The notes beneath the pieces are model-generated. The model ran no database searches. It was not told where the DNA came from and was given only the letters and a program-made list of their open reading frames with translations. Positions 1-10,640 of a stretch of DNA of 64,000 nucleotides are shown here, one piece after another. Every line of letters begins with the position of its first letter. Positions within the stretch are counted from its first letter, which is position 1. The stretch comes from Plectrocnemia conspersa (Eukaryota; Arthropoda; Insecta; Trichoptera; Polycentropodidae): assembly GCA_009617715.1 (NCBI GenBank), contig VTFK01000226.1, positions 248,001 to 312,000 on the forward strand, in the 5' to 3' direction. A program made the position numbers and the translations under genes.

Positions 1-192
1 GAATGATGTGGTAACAAAATAATACTATTTTTTTATACCTTAGAATCTGTTCTTTATTATAAACCTTGTCTGGTACAATTCTGATACTAAATAATAAATT
101 TACGAGTGTTAACAGTGTGTGTAATAATACTAAAGACAAATTATCAAATTATGAAGATCTGTTTTTATCAAGCAATGCTTTTTTAGAATGTA

Positions 193-1272
193 CAGTAAAC
201 CCCCCCTATAGCGAAGTTTCCTATAGCGTATACGGCAGTCCCTCCTATAGTGTAGTTTTTGTTCCTGTTTATTCCTTGACTTCGCTAGACGTATTCTGTG
301 ACAGGCGTTCATCACAATACAGTAAGAAAATATTTCTTTTTGTATAGCTATGGAAAAAATTATGATGATGTAAATCAATGTACAGGTTTTTTTTATACTT
401 TCAATCATTCTATTTTTTTTTATAATAAAACTATTTAATTATGTAATGCATATCTAATACAAATCTAAAAAAATATCAATGAATCATAAAATACATTTAG
501 ATATATGATATAAGACACTTTATATCCAACATTCAAATTTTAGTGCATTTAAAAAAATACGTAATCTTTCTAAAGTTAGCTAATTTTTTATTTAAAAATT
601 TAAATGCAAAATCTTTGTAAATATAATAATTTATTCAATACGATTGTTCCACAGAGCAATCTGTAAATTGAAAAAACAATTAGAAAAATGTCAAGCGCCA
701 TATTATAAAATTTGAGATGAAATGCAATACAGAAGATAATAAAGAAAATTATCCCGTTATTAATGAAAGTGGTGATGAAATTAAGGTATTAAAAAGGTCT
801 CGATGGAACGTGATATTAGATGACACCGACAGTGATTAAATACATAATTACACGATTTGAGATGTTTAACATTATTGTTTGTTTTTAATATAATTAATAG
901 GTTTTTATTAATATCCTAAAATAAAACATACTACAGAAAAAGTTTACTAATTTATATTTACTTTTTATTATTTATTCATTGTAGGTTTACGCATTTTAAA
1001 AAATAGCTCAAAAAACTGTTCTGTTTGACTCCCCTGGCACTCGCATAATCAATGACATTCTTTGCATGCGTGTCGCAGTAAGAACATAGGGCATGTGCTC
1101 TTGTTTAAAAACTAAAACAAGGTAATTTAATACATAAAAATGAAAAAAAATTTGATTTGCTGATTTTGTTAAATTCACAAAATACATTGAAAGAACCTAA
1201 TCTCAAATTTTGTATGGGTGCCTAGTCCCCTATAACGAAGTCACAATCTCTACGCTATAAGGGGGTCGACTG
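193..1272. mobile_element. Tigger/pogo-like DNA transposon, short degenerate copy
   Basis: The ends are imperfect terminal inverted repeats. The left end reads CAGTAAACCCCCCCTATAGC and the reverse complement of the right end reads CAGTCGACCCCCTTATAGCG. Each end is bordered by TA (191-192 and 1273-1274), the target duplication of Tc1/mariner/pogo elements. CTATAG-type motifs recur just inside both ends (about 200-260 and 1230-1260), as is usual for subterminal transposase-binding repeats. At about 1.1 kb it is too short to be autonomous. The only coding remnant is a short acidic reading frame at 684-839. The TIR differs from the Tigger element at 16730, so it is a separate family. Assignment to Tigger/pogo rests on the TA duplication and TIR style, not on a recognised transposase. 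Confidence 0.6.
684..839 (+). pseudogene. Short acidic reading frame inside the Tigger-like element, possible transposase C-terminus
   Basis: A frame opens after a stop at 681-683 and runs 51 codons to TAA at 837-839. An internal ATG at 717 would give 40 residues. The composition looks coding: charged, with a KRSRWNVILDD core and a DTDSD end. Tigger and other pogo-family transposases often have acidic C-terminal tails, and the frame sits inside TIRs, so I infer it is the surviving 3' end of a transposase. No DDE motif is visible, so this is a positional guess. Confidence 0.35.
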
Positions 1273-1405
1273 TATATAGTGTTATAAGAATAACTTAACT
1301 GTGCTAATTTAAATGTGTTTTTGCTATATAATGGTACTTAGTTAATTAAAATATTATTTGTATGTGTTATAAATATTTTTTTAACGTATTGCTTCTCTTT
1401 TACAG

Positions 1406-3218
1406 GTTGATCACACATTAAACACATTTTGAGCATAGAAAATGTACCAACTGACCAATGCATCTGTTAATCGGTGGTGTTTTGTGATTAAACTCGGTGA
1501 ATGTTGTATGTATGTATTTGTAAGTCACGTTACTTACAAGACTTGGTGACTCAAGTGAATAATTTACGTAGTGATCAATAAAAACAACAAGACATTGTTA
1601 TATAAATGCCATTTACATTTAGCAATATTAATAACTTAATAATTTAAAAAAGAACGTTTCTAACAATTTTCATCAGTATATAAAAATAAATAAAAATATT
1701 TATGTATACATATGTATATGTTTACAATTACTCAATACATTATACACAACACGTGCTTGCTAATTGTATTAAAGAAGGATCGTTAGATGTAAACAATTAT
1801 TTTTCCTGATGTTATACGAGTATGTGTTAAAAATGTGCATATTTTAAAGCATCGGTAACGTTTGTGTATTCAAGCCCCGTTTGTCGTTTGAGTAATAGTT
1901 ACCACAGATTTTAATTCTGTTTAGTAATCAATATGGTCAGTTTTTCGTTTGATATTGTGCCAATCGTAGTTTTGGGGCTTGAATGAGTAAACGTTTCCGA
2001 TTTTATGAACATGGTCCAATTATGCCAAAATAAAAACGTGTATAATAGTTGTTAAATTTTCTTTGTTAGCGAAGAATAAAAAAAAAACTATTTAACTCAT
2101 CTTTTAATTTATTTTTTCAACATTGAAATTGTTCATCTTTTGTATATTTTATTATTATTATTATTATTGTATTATATATCGTAACTATGCTTTCGATCAT
2201 TCCTTAAAGTGTATTTTGGACACTTCTGATTGAATATGTAACTTGAAAATTAACGTGTGATTTGAATTATGTATGCTTTATAGAAGAAAAATCAGTTCAT
2301 TCATTAGATAGGCAATTAATAGATATATAATTTATATTATATATTATAAAGAATATATATGTACGTCTGATATGCGATTTTTGTATATTTATTTGAAATG
2401 TTTATATATTATATTATATAAAACATGTATAGTTTTCACAATTGGGATTATAGGTGTGTAAATTTATTTAGCTCAGCAAAATAACAAAAATGTTATAATG
2501 TATATTTATAATAATTAACCAAACGTTGAATCATATTAATGAAAGTGACTTGTGCTACGCGTTTACTTTTTTCACATAAAAAAATACGGGTGACAGTTTG
2601 ATTATTAAAAGTTTGGTTATTTTAATATTTTTTTGTTCAAAATTAGTATTATTTTCATTCCTTTCGTTATGTATATAAAGAGAATCTCATACTATTGACT
2701 TATTTTACTTTTTTTTAACTATCATCAATATGAAGGATTAGGTTCTGATAAACATGATTAGCATGTAAATAATGTGATAATTGTCAATTCACCTAAAGTG
2801 TATTATGTACTAGAATTCCATTTACTTGCTTGCCAAAATATTTTATTTGATAAGTTAAGTTTTTGTACTGAGTTTTTTATGTTATAACAAATTGATACCT
2901 TTTTCTCCATAGAATATTCTCATTTGATCCTTTTTCATTTTTATTTTAAATATATATGTATTAAGATAGATGTGTCATTTTCATTTTAAATATATTTTTG
3001 TTATTTAATATTTAAATGTATCAAATTATATTGGTTTAGTTTAATTTGTTCAAAGAAAAGATGAGAATACTGTTGTATAATATGAGTATGATATAAATGT
3101 ATATGCTGAATTTTAATTGTTCACGATACGTCCCGTTTTGTATTTCGATGCGAATGGTGTGTATATTGTATTGTAAAAGCTAAATTTATCCTAGAGAAAC
3201 TTGTTAGAAGAAAATAAA
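1406..3218 (+). other. Possible terminal exon and 3' UTR
   Basis: A strong acceptor (GCTTCTCTTTTACAG, AG at 1404-1405) is followed by a frame that could close within about nine codons. After it comes AT-rich sequence with no long frame and an AATAAA at 3213-3218. TGTAAATA at about 2764 matches a Pumilio-type motif. This could be the last exon of a gene entering from the left, but AT-rich DNA gives such acceptors by chance and no upstream exon is visible. Confidence 0.2.
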
Positions 3219-3990
3219 GTTATACAACGTCAACTGTGAGACTTACAATTAAAATTATTCGATTAGCAAGAGTTCAAAATATCTGATAGTTATCTATTAA
3301 TGGATCGAACATTGAATCGCTTTACACACAATTCGGATTATTGTCATATCACCGTTGCACACTATTATTTGAGATCTATTTCTTATTGTTTAAAATGTTG
3401 ATGATAGCGATTGTTGGAAAAAATATTATTAAACATTCCGATTATTTTTTTTTGTTAATTAAAAATTCTTAAAGTTATATGTACATTATTTTGGTGTAAA
3501 TTTACTCACTTTCATGATATTAGCGAGCAATAATTATTAAACAAAAATAAAACCGAGCGGGCTAAGCTTGTTTGTTGTATGCGATGCGTCGTTTTAAATT
3601 AGAGCGACGCATGTTTGTATCTTATAACGAGTCGTTTTGTTTTACTATTTTATATATGTATGTATACTTGTTCTTTTTGGTGGATTTCGTGTTCGAAATC
3701 GATTTGCTAATTTTGCCAGCCTTATGTATGATGTATCACATAAAATCCTATCATTGTATTTCATAAAATATGGGATTATATTAAAAATAGTAATGAAAGT
3801 GTCCGCTTGTTTTAATGTTTCACTGATCCTTGAATTAATACAAAAAATCCATTCCTTAAAATTTATGATACATTTAGTAATACATATAAATTTGATAGGT
3901 TTTAAAATTGAGTATATTTTTTGTTGTATACATATATATAATATGAATATGTTTTTTCAGTAAAGTATAAATATAATTTCACTGATAAGG
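3219..3990. other. AT-rich non-coding stretch
   Basis: I see no recognisable element. Two overlapping plus-strand frames (3572-3766 and 3637-3963) are hydrophobic, A/T-driven, share no known motif and are probably chance frames. Confidence 0.5.
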
Positions 3991-4310
3991 TCAGTTAAAT
4001 GGATCAAATTTATAAATTATATACTGAAAAATACACATTCACTGTAACAGTTACGAAACCAGTATTTTCTGCTCAAACTAAAACATAACTTAAACGAATT
4101 AATCAAACCCAACATGACCTCTAGTTGATCAAGTCGAGTTGGGTTCATTCGTTTCGGTTTGAACAGAAAATAGCACATAGCACAGTTAATTTATATTTTC
4201 ACTAGTAGAAATATATGTACCGGTGAATATGTATTCGGATACGATTTCACTGAAACGTCAGTGAAAATATAACTCCAGTAGGAACAAACATTCACTAAAA
4301 TATACATATA
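3990..4310. repeat. Inverted repeat and CAGTGAAA-rich segment
   Basis: Imperfect inverted arms lie at about 4064-4115 and 4135-4171. They share TTTTCTG(C/T)TCAAAC and AACCCAAC blocks in opposite orientation. On both sides TTCACTG or its complement CAGTGAA recurs (about 3977, 4038, 4197, 4246, 4259, 4291). This resembles a degenerate MITE with repeated subterminal motifs. Exact ends and a target duplication could not be fixed. Confidence 0.4.
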
Positions 4311-4329
4311 AACCAATTACGGCTCATAT

Positions 4330-5010
4330 TTTTTGGGTCAAAATTTTAATACGGTTGTCGTAAGAATTTATATTACATGGGTCAGAATATAAAATTTATA
4401 TTAAATGGTAAGAATTATTTTGACAAATGGTCAGATTCATTTATTTCAGTTCATAAAGAATAGATAGTATTTATATTATATGATCTGTATTTAACCTCAA
4501 GGACAGTGTATGTTGCCATGTGCTCAGCATAATAATACATGGTTATTATCAAAGTGTTTTAGGGGCAACTTGTTTGGTTGGTGCTGCAACATATATCAAC
4601 ACAACCGCCGCTCTGTCGTTATTCCCGTTTCGTTTGTCGCTTTGAATACCTTTACGTCCTACAAACAAACAATTAAATATATTCGTTAGGAGTTATTCAT
4701 AGCGTGTTCAATATTCAGATCAATGCTCGCTCGCTACAACAGTTTTTATGCGAGCGAGATATTTTAAAATATATAATTTATTGCACATTTATATTCATAA
4801 ATGTTATATTATTTTTTTATTTCACATGATCGTCCTAAATTTTAATTCTGATCTTCATATATTTTTATTCTGACCATGTACTACTTTTGTTCTAACCCTT
4901 TAATATTTATTCTGACCCTGAATTATATATTTATTAGCAGGTTTTAATAAAATTCTGACAGATTTGATTTTTTTCTGACCCAATTTAGATTTAAATTCTG
5001 ATCATTTAAT
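4330..5010. repeat. Foldback-like element with arms of degenerate tandem units
   Basis: The left arm (about 4330-4445) has several units of the form GGGTCAGAATATAAA spaced roughly 25-30 bp. The right arm (about 4835-5010) has about seven units in the opposite orientation, of the form ATTCTGACC(C) followed by A/T-rich sequence. The central 390 bp is less AT-rich and contains two GCGAGCGAG-type motifs in opposite orientation (about 4727 and 4751). The overall design resembles Foldback/Galileo-type elements, whose long inverted ends are built from short tandem repeats. No transposase is present. Confidence 0.5.
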
Positions 5011-5957
5011 AGTAGAACTATATATAATAACATACTATCTGATTTTATAAAATGCAACATTAGTTTTGAGCGGTCTTTAAATATTTAGTATGTCATATTA
5101 GGAATAAATAATTTTTTCATGGTTATAGATATAGACTTTTGACTTATCTACGTACTCGCAGTTAATCGTTGTCCATATATCATGTTTTGGACCATAGAAA
5201 TAATTATAATAATTTTTTAACATATTTTTATAAGGATAAATTTGCCTCATAAGCGAAAATTATTTTTTGTTGCATTATATATAATATCATTCACAAATAT
5301 TATCATCTGGAATTCCTGACAGATGTTACTCTAAAATATTTGCCGAATATCAGTTTCCGCCAGTAATCTGTTATTACTTTTTTTTTTTAAATATTTATAG
5401 TATAATAAAGCAATTACTTCAGTTAAATTTGCAAGCAATTATGAAAAAAAGTTAGATTTATGTACATAAATAGATATTTTATTAAATTTAAAAGAACATC
5501 ACAAACCATATCGGAAAATCATTTTATTTTATAATTTTAAGCTTATTAGATTTATGAGCTTTTTAAAACAAGTTGTAGATTTTATATTTATTACATTAGT
5601 AGTTTCATGCGCATTGAAAAATAAATGGAGGTACAGTATATTTTATAAGGAACATAATCCGAAAGCCTTCTATATCTATTACATATAAAAAATAATCTAA
5701 TATTAAATATTTATGAACTGCTATTGTTGTATTTTATAAAAAAAATCAGCTCAAACGATATTGATGCGTAAGATTAATATTAAATTTAACTATATGAGCG
5801 TAAGAAAATAATTTATAAAAATATTTAGGCAATTTTAAAACCATTAATAATATAATTACTTACTGATTCCCAATGGTGTTTTATATTTAAATTATATTTG
5901 GTTAACCCTTTTTTAGAATCTCAACATAAAACTGTCTACAATTTTTTTTAATTATGA
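5011..5957. other. AT-rich stretch, nothing recognised
   Basis: Low-complexity A/T-rich sequence with no open frame of note and no visible repeat boundary. Confidence 0.5.
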
Positions 5958-6009
5958 TCCTGTAGCCTAAACAACGTAATATAAATATTACGTTGCTTAG
6001 TCTACAGGA
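5958..6009. repeat. 52-bp near-perfect palindrome
   Basis: Arms of about 25 bp begin TCCTGTAG and meet at an A/T-rich centre (CAACGTAATAT facing ATATTACGTTG), with about two mismatches. It could be a mini-foldback element or a transcribed hairpin. The near-absence of a loop argues against an ordinary pre-miRNA. Confidence 0.6.
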
Positions 6010-6027
6010 AACAACAAACAAATATAA

Positions 6028-6345
6028 GCTTTAAATAACAAAAGATTTTATTTTTATGAATCTAATTACATAAATAATGTTGTTCATCTTAAAAGGGTCA
6101 GCGCAATCCTTACTGCGAATTTCTTCGATTTTGCCAAAGAGGTATGGCACTATTCTTTGCTCGCCCTATGTTATAATGTTGGCACCAATACTCTTTCAAT
6201 TCTGAAGTCAGATGGTGAACTACAAAGCAGAATACTATGGATGATCTTTGACACATTTCCAAAAGGAAGGCTATTTCGTCCACTGCAACTCGGAGATTTT
6301 CATTCCCGAATCAAGGTCAGTAAAAATTTGCACTCTATTGTATAA
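6028..6345 (+). other. Orphan open frame, possible exon or transposon fragment
   Basis: A frame stays open from after a stop at 6025-6027 to 6345 (105 sense codons), with an internal ATG at 6157. The composition is less A/T-driven than nearby frames and includes VWHYSLLALCYNVGTNT and GRLFRPLQLGDFHSRIK. A weak donor-like AAG|GTCAGT occurs at 6315/6316 inside it. I do not recognise the product. It may be a transposon-derived fragment or a chance frame. Confidence 0.25.
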
Positions 6346-8040
6346 GTTAGTAGTTTCTAAATTTATTAGGCAAATAATCTACTTGTAATATTTAAATTAT
6401 ATGGCAAGAAATTTAAAAAATTATAGTAGAAATTTACAGATCAAAATATAGTTCAATTGTAACTAATATTTGACTGTGCAGGAGGTAAAAATTAAATTTG
6501 CAAATAAGTAAGAATTTTTCAATACAGTAATTTATACGTTGAATAGATCTCTAATCTAGTTGTTGCCAGAATCAGCGCAAGAAAAATAATTTTTAAAGCT
6601 GCTTTTTAGAACCATTGAATGTTCAGCAAAATTAGGAAGCTCTGTTGGAAGTTTTTATAAATAGTGCAGCGAAAAAGTCTCATACACACAGTTGTTCATG
6701 CATTTCGTTCACGAGTAGATTTTGATGCTTATATTTTATCTTCAACTTTAAATATATTTTGGAGGCTCAAATTCAATTCATTTAAATAAGTATAAAATAT
6801 CAGTCAATTAAGCAATTTTAGCTAACCAAGGAAAAAGTGTTTAAGCATCCGTTCATTTTATCTGTAAACTTATGTATTTCAATAAAATGTTCTGGTACCT
6901 ACAAACGAAAACCCAGATTATCAACTTCATTATACTTTTATTTTAACATCATTTTGAACTAGATTTTAATCGATTCCATTTGATGAAGTATCACTTTTTG
7001 TATAAAGTACTAAAAAATTAAAAATCATGTTCACATTCTTTGATTACTTTAGTATAATTACTGTAATATAACTTTGATTAATGTAATATAATTATTGCAT
7101 GTAGTAAAATTTAATTGATTTACTATTTTGTAGTTCATTTTTCCACATTCCAAGTGTTAATTTTAATGCTTTAATAAAGTTAAAAATAAATGTGACAACT
7201 ATATTTTGACTTTTTATGATTAACTGAACTTGATTGAAGTGCAATCTGTAATAAAAGACTACTAATGCTTTCAGTTTCAATCTTTTAGTTATTTTAATGA
7301 CTCCTTTCATTTCTAAAAACATTTTGATTATAATGTGAAGGAGGATATTAAATTAAGTTCTTATATTTAATCCTTAAAAACGTATAAAATTTATTATTTT
7401 TATAATAAAATTTAGCACATATTCTAATTTTATGCTTTTGGAACACACAAAACTTTCTGAATGATAAGGTAAAAGACACTAAATAGGATAAATTTATCTT
7501 TTGGAAAAAATATGTATAGCTACAAACCCATTTATCTTTCCTGCTATTGATTTTGCTCGAATTTTGCTATAGGCAAACTAGCATTGATAATGAAAATTGT
7601 AGTTTCTTGAAAGCTCGTAGACATGCTCCTAAAAATATCTTTGCTGTTAGAGAAACGGTTTATTGGTTGGTTGGTTGGTTTATTATCCACGAAGCATAAC
7701 CTTGAACTTGTCTGGATGCATTTAGAAATATTTAATAAAAATCAGTAGCTTTACGACAACGGTCGTTAGCGGGCGTGTACACTGTTTTGTTACATTTTTC
7801 TGGAATAAATGTTTTCGTTCATATTTTTAATAATAATATCCCTTTCAATATTTTTAATTATTGTGCATTGTAAAGTGACTATAATGAATATTTAACCATT
7901 TCAATAGATTTTAAACTAAAATAGTGCTTAATTTTGTGTTAATATTCTAATGTTTTCATTCATAATTTAAAAATAATTAATTTATTCTGATATATTAAAT
8001 TATTGTGTATTATAAAGTGATTTTAAACATTATCTAACAA
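6346..8040. other. AT-rich stretch with a TTGG microsatellite
   Basis: Mostly A/T-rich DNA. A short (TTGG)4 run at 7664-7680 is followed by TTTATTA. The same arrangement occurs in reverse complement at about 38588-38606, so it may be the tail of a retroelement. A minus-strand 76-codon frame at 7092-7322 looks like chance. Confidence 0.4.
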
Positions 8041-8049
8041 TTGCAGTGA

Positions 8050-8255
8050 TAACTCGGTGTACGTCCTTAATCCGTTCCAGATCCTTGGACTTATATCAAA
8101 TAGGACGTATACCAAACGTATTTTTCGCGCGGTGTTGTAACTCATACATGTTGCGCATACGCGATGTGTCTTTATGACTCATACAAGTTCTAGCACTCAC
8201 GCGGGTCTTATACCAAGCAAAATGTTTCTCGTCCAAACAGGACGTATACCAAGTT
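8050..8255. repeat. CpG-rich segment with four copies of a GGACGTATACCAA-type motif
   Basis: Related 14-mers occur at 8087 (GGACTTATATCAAA), 8103 (GGACGTATACCAAA), 8203 (GGGTCTTATACCAA) and 8240 (GGACGTATACCAAG). The segment is much richer in CpG than its surroundings and directly abuts the left X-family arm. It may be a subterminal binding-site array or a remnant of another element. Confidence 0.4.
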
Positions 8256-8259
8256 GAAA

Positions 8260-8918
8260 GTTACAACTGAAGTCGGCCGAGACCTACGACTTTCATAACA
8301 AATAACGCAAATTTCATATGCCGTCCGGACGGCGGCCGTGAATGATTTCCGGACGGCGGCTTCTGTCACGTACCGCCGGCATATTTGCGCGCATTCGAAA
8401 AAAGTGCCAAATAATCGCAATTTTTAAATTGTCATATTATTAAACTTACGCTACTGATAATTATAAAAGTTTGTATGCGCACTCACCTATACAATATCAA
8501 TGAAAACTTTTCGGTTGTAAATATTCAATTTACGCAAAATCTTTGTCGGCTTTTTCAAAATGCCATATGGCATAAAAATGATACTTCAGAATACGAACAC
8601 CACATCTGTGACTATCTTAGAATTTGTCGCCATCGATTCTAAATAAGAATTCGTTATGGTGTGACATTTATATAAACCGATCTAGGAAAATATATTTTTT
8701 TTAACAAAATCAAGTACCACTGATTATTTTTTAATTATTTAATTTATTATGAAAAAAAATATAATAACGATATATGTTAGAAGAATTTACTATTAAAGAT
8801 ATAATTAATCCCTTTTGGTGCCCTAAAATATTCAAAGATGTCAGTAAGAGTCTGTTGAAGATCGAGTTTCATAAAAGCATGCGTCCCACTATAGCATGTG
8901 GTATTATAACTATATAAA
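8260..8918 (-). mobile_element. Non-autonomous element family X, copy D
   Basis: Closely related to the copy at 48518-49487 in the same orientation. Both carry AAGTTACAACTGAAGT, a short block naming the two CCGTC(C/T)GGACGG palindromes, GCGCGC, CGCAATTTTTAAATTGTC, GAAAACTTTTCGG, AAAATCTTTGTCGGCTTTT, and finally CATGTGGTATTATAAC. The distal part with the CT-rich module and outer TIR is missing. With copy E at 9206-9505 it forms a head-to-head inverted pair. Confidence 0.7.
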
Positions 8919-9039
8919 ATTACAATATGTATGATTTTCTGCAAAATAATATATTTAAAAAATATACTATATATTGCTTAAAATTATTTTAATTATTGAT
9001 TATTTAAAAAAAATATTTATTGTATTAGGAGAACTAACT

Positions 9040-9105
9040 TATAGCTTTGAGAAGCGGTCCTCATTTTAAGGATTTGCGGGCCGCATTTTTGACACCACTA
9101 TCTTG
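9040..9105. mobile_element. Probable hAT terminal remnant
   Basis: The sequence GCGGGCCGCATTTTTGACAC followed by CACT has the shape of a right end of a hAT element of the Charlie type, where a CAGTGGTGTCAAA TIR is followed by a GCGGCCCGC block. Only one end is seen. It sits between the two X-family arms. Confidence 0.35.
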
Positions 9106-9205
9106 CATCATTAAGAGTACAATTTTTATTTAAAATGTTGTTAGGTTAAATTGTCTAGAACTAAAAGGGTTCTATAGTATTTACGTATTTTTTATTCTAT
9201 ATTAT

Positions 9206-9505
9206 CATTTTGCAAAAGCCGACAAAGATTTTGCGTAAATTTAATATTTACGACCGAAAAGTTTTCATTGATATTGTATTGTGTGAGTGCCCACACACTT
9301 TTATAATTATCAGTAGCGTAATTTTAATAATATAACAATTTAAAAATTGCGATTATTTGGCACTTTTTTTCGATCGCATGCAAATATGCCGACTGTACGT
9401 GACAGCAGCCGCCGTCCGAACGTCATGCACGCCGCGAAGCACGCGGGCATATGAAATCTGCGACAGTGTGGGCGCTTACACGAAGTCGTAGATCTCATAC
9501 ATTTG
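9206..9505 (+). mobile_element. Non-autonomous element family X, copy E
   Basis: This matches the end region of the 36666 copy and is inverted relative to copy D. It runs from CATTTTGCAAAAGCCGAC through GACCGAAAAGTTTTC, CAATTTAAAAATTGCG and GCAAATATGCCGACTGTACG to a shortened palindromic GCCGTCC block and GAAGTCGTAGATCTC. It and copy D may be the two ends of one composite element of about 1.25 kb, or two solo insertions. Confidence 0.65.
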
Positions 9506-10255
9506 ATAACTCAAATTTAATTAATGTTATTTAAGATTAAGTATTTTTACATAAGAGATAAATCTTTCGAAAATAAATATATTTGAGATATAATAAAATA
9601 GTATAAATATATCTCACCTCAATCACTTAAATATCACAATTATCAGTAATATAAATCTGTCGCATTTTAAACAGTCAAATTTATAATTTTTTACGCATTC
9701 CTTTCTCATAAGTTTTTTCTGATAATCGTAACTAACAAAAAATAATGTGTAATATATTTTATTGGAATAAATTGGCAAGTGTTGCTCTGGTCCCTGATAT
9801 GAAAATTTAGGAGGCATCCAGAAGCGGTTAACAAAGACGACGTTGTCCTAGATTTATTGTTTTAAATAAAGAAAGTGTTTTAAATAAAATATTTAATATA
9901 TCGAAACAATCGGATTATTTTTTCAGGCAAATAATGTCAATATTGATAATACCGGTAATGACAATTTTCTGTCTCGGTAATACCGGTATTATTGAAATCC
10001 CTAATTGCAAGACATTGCTCGTTTATGAAGTGAAAATTAATTTAAAAACGTTCGTATTGCGAAACACTCGTAAACCAAGCTTCTACTGTTTAAATCATTT
10101 GATTTTAAAACTAGTAAAAATATTAATAATTTTTAATAGCAATAGCTCGCAACCGCAAGGTTCGCAAATACTAAAGTTATGATAATTTACTCTTGTATGT
10201 TATTATTCAAATTTGAATTAAATACTATCCTGAAAAAAATGAATGCACACCTTAC
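9506..10255. other. AT-rich stretch, nothing recognised
   Basis: No supported gene. Short frames at 9623-9817 (minus) and 9934-10182 (plus) have no recognisable features. A small inverted arrangement of AATACCGGTA-type motifs at about 9947-9988 is the only structure seen. Confidence 0.4.
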
Positions 10256-10640
10256 CTACAAAAGCTTTCCGCCTCTCGCGCTAGATGTCTCTGGTGAAAT
10301 TCGCTGCGCTCGTGGCTCCCCCGGCGGCCCTTTCTGGAAAGCCGATTTCCCGAGTTTACTTGGTTCGGTCAAGCGGCGCGGTCGTTTCAACTCGGGCCGC
10401 TACCGCACGCGCCGGAACATTTCCGATCCGAGCCGGAAGCGGCCCAACCGGTGACCGGATCGACGCCGGACCGAGACCCACCTGTGCTCGAACGCTTTGT
10501 CTAAATACTGTCCAATTTTCATCCAGTTCTTATTCTGGACGCTTGTTTAAAAATCGGATCATCTGTTGCGCGCGCGCGAATGTTTGCTTTCTGTTGTGTG
10601 GCAACTTTATCCAGATCCACTACGCACCATATCTCGGTAT
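10256..10640 (-). promoter_or_regulatory. CpG-rich block, candidate first exon or promoter (minus strand)
   Basis: This is the most G+C- and CpG-rich unique stretch in the window, against a very AT-rich background. On the minus strand it ends in a consensus donor, TGTAG|GTAAGGTG, with the last exon base at 10256 and GT at 10255-10254. It contains GCGCGCGCG and several CCGGA/TCCGG motifs. Minus-strand translation is broken, so if it is an exon it is probably 5' UTR. A plus-strand frame of 152 codons (10285-10743) crosses it but has no start context or known motif, and I treat it as a by-product of low stop density. Confidence 0.4.
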
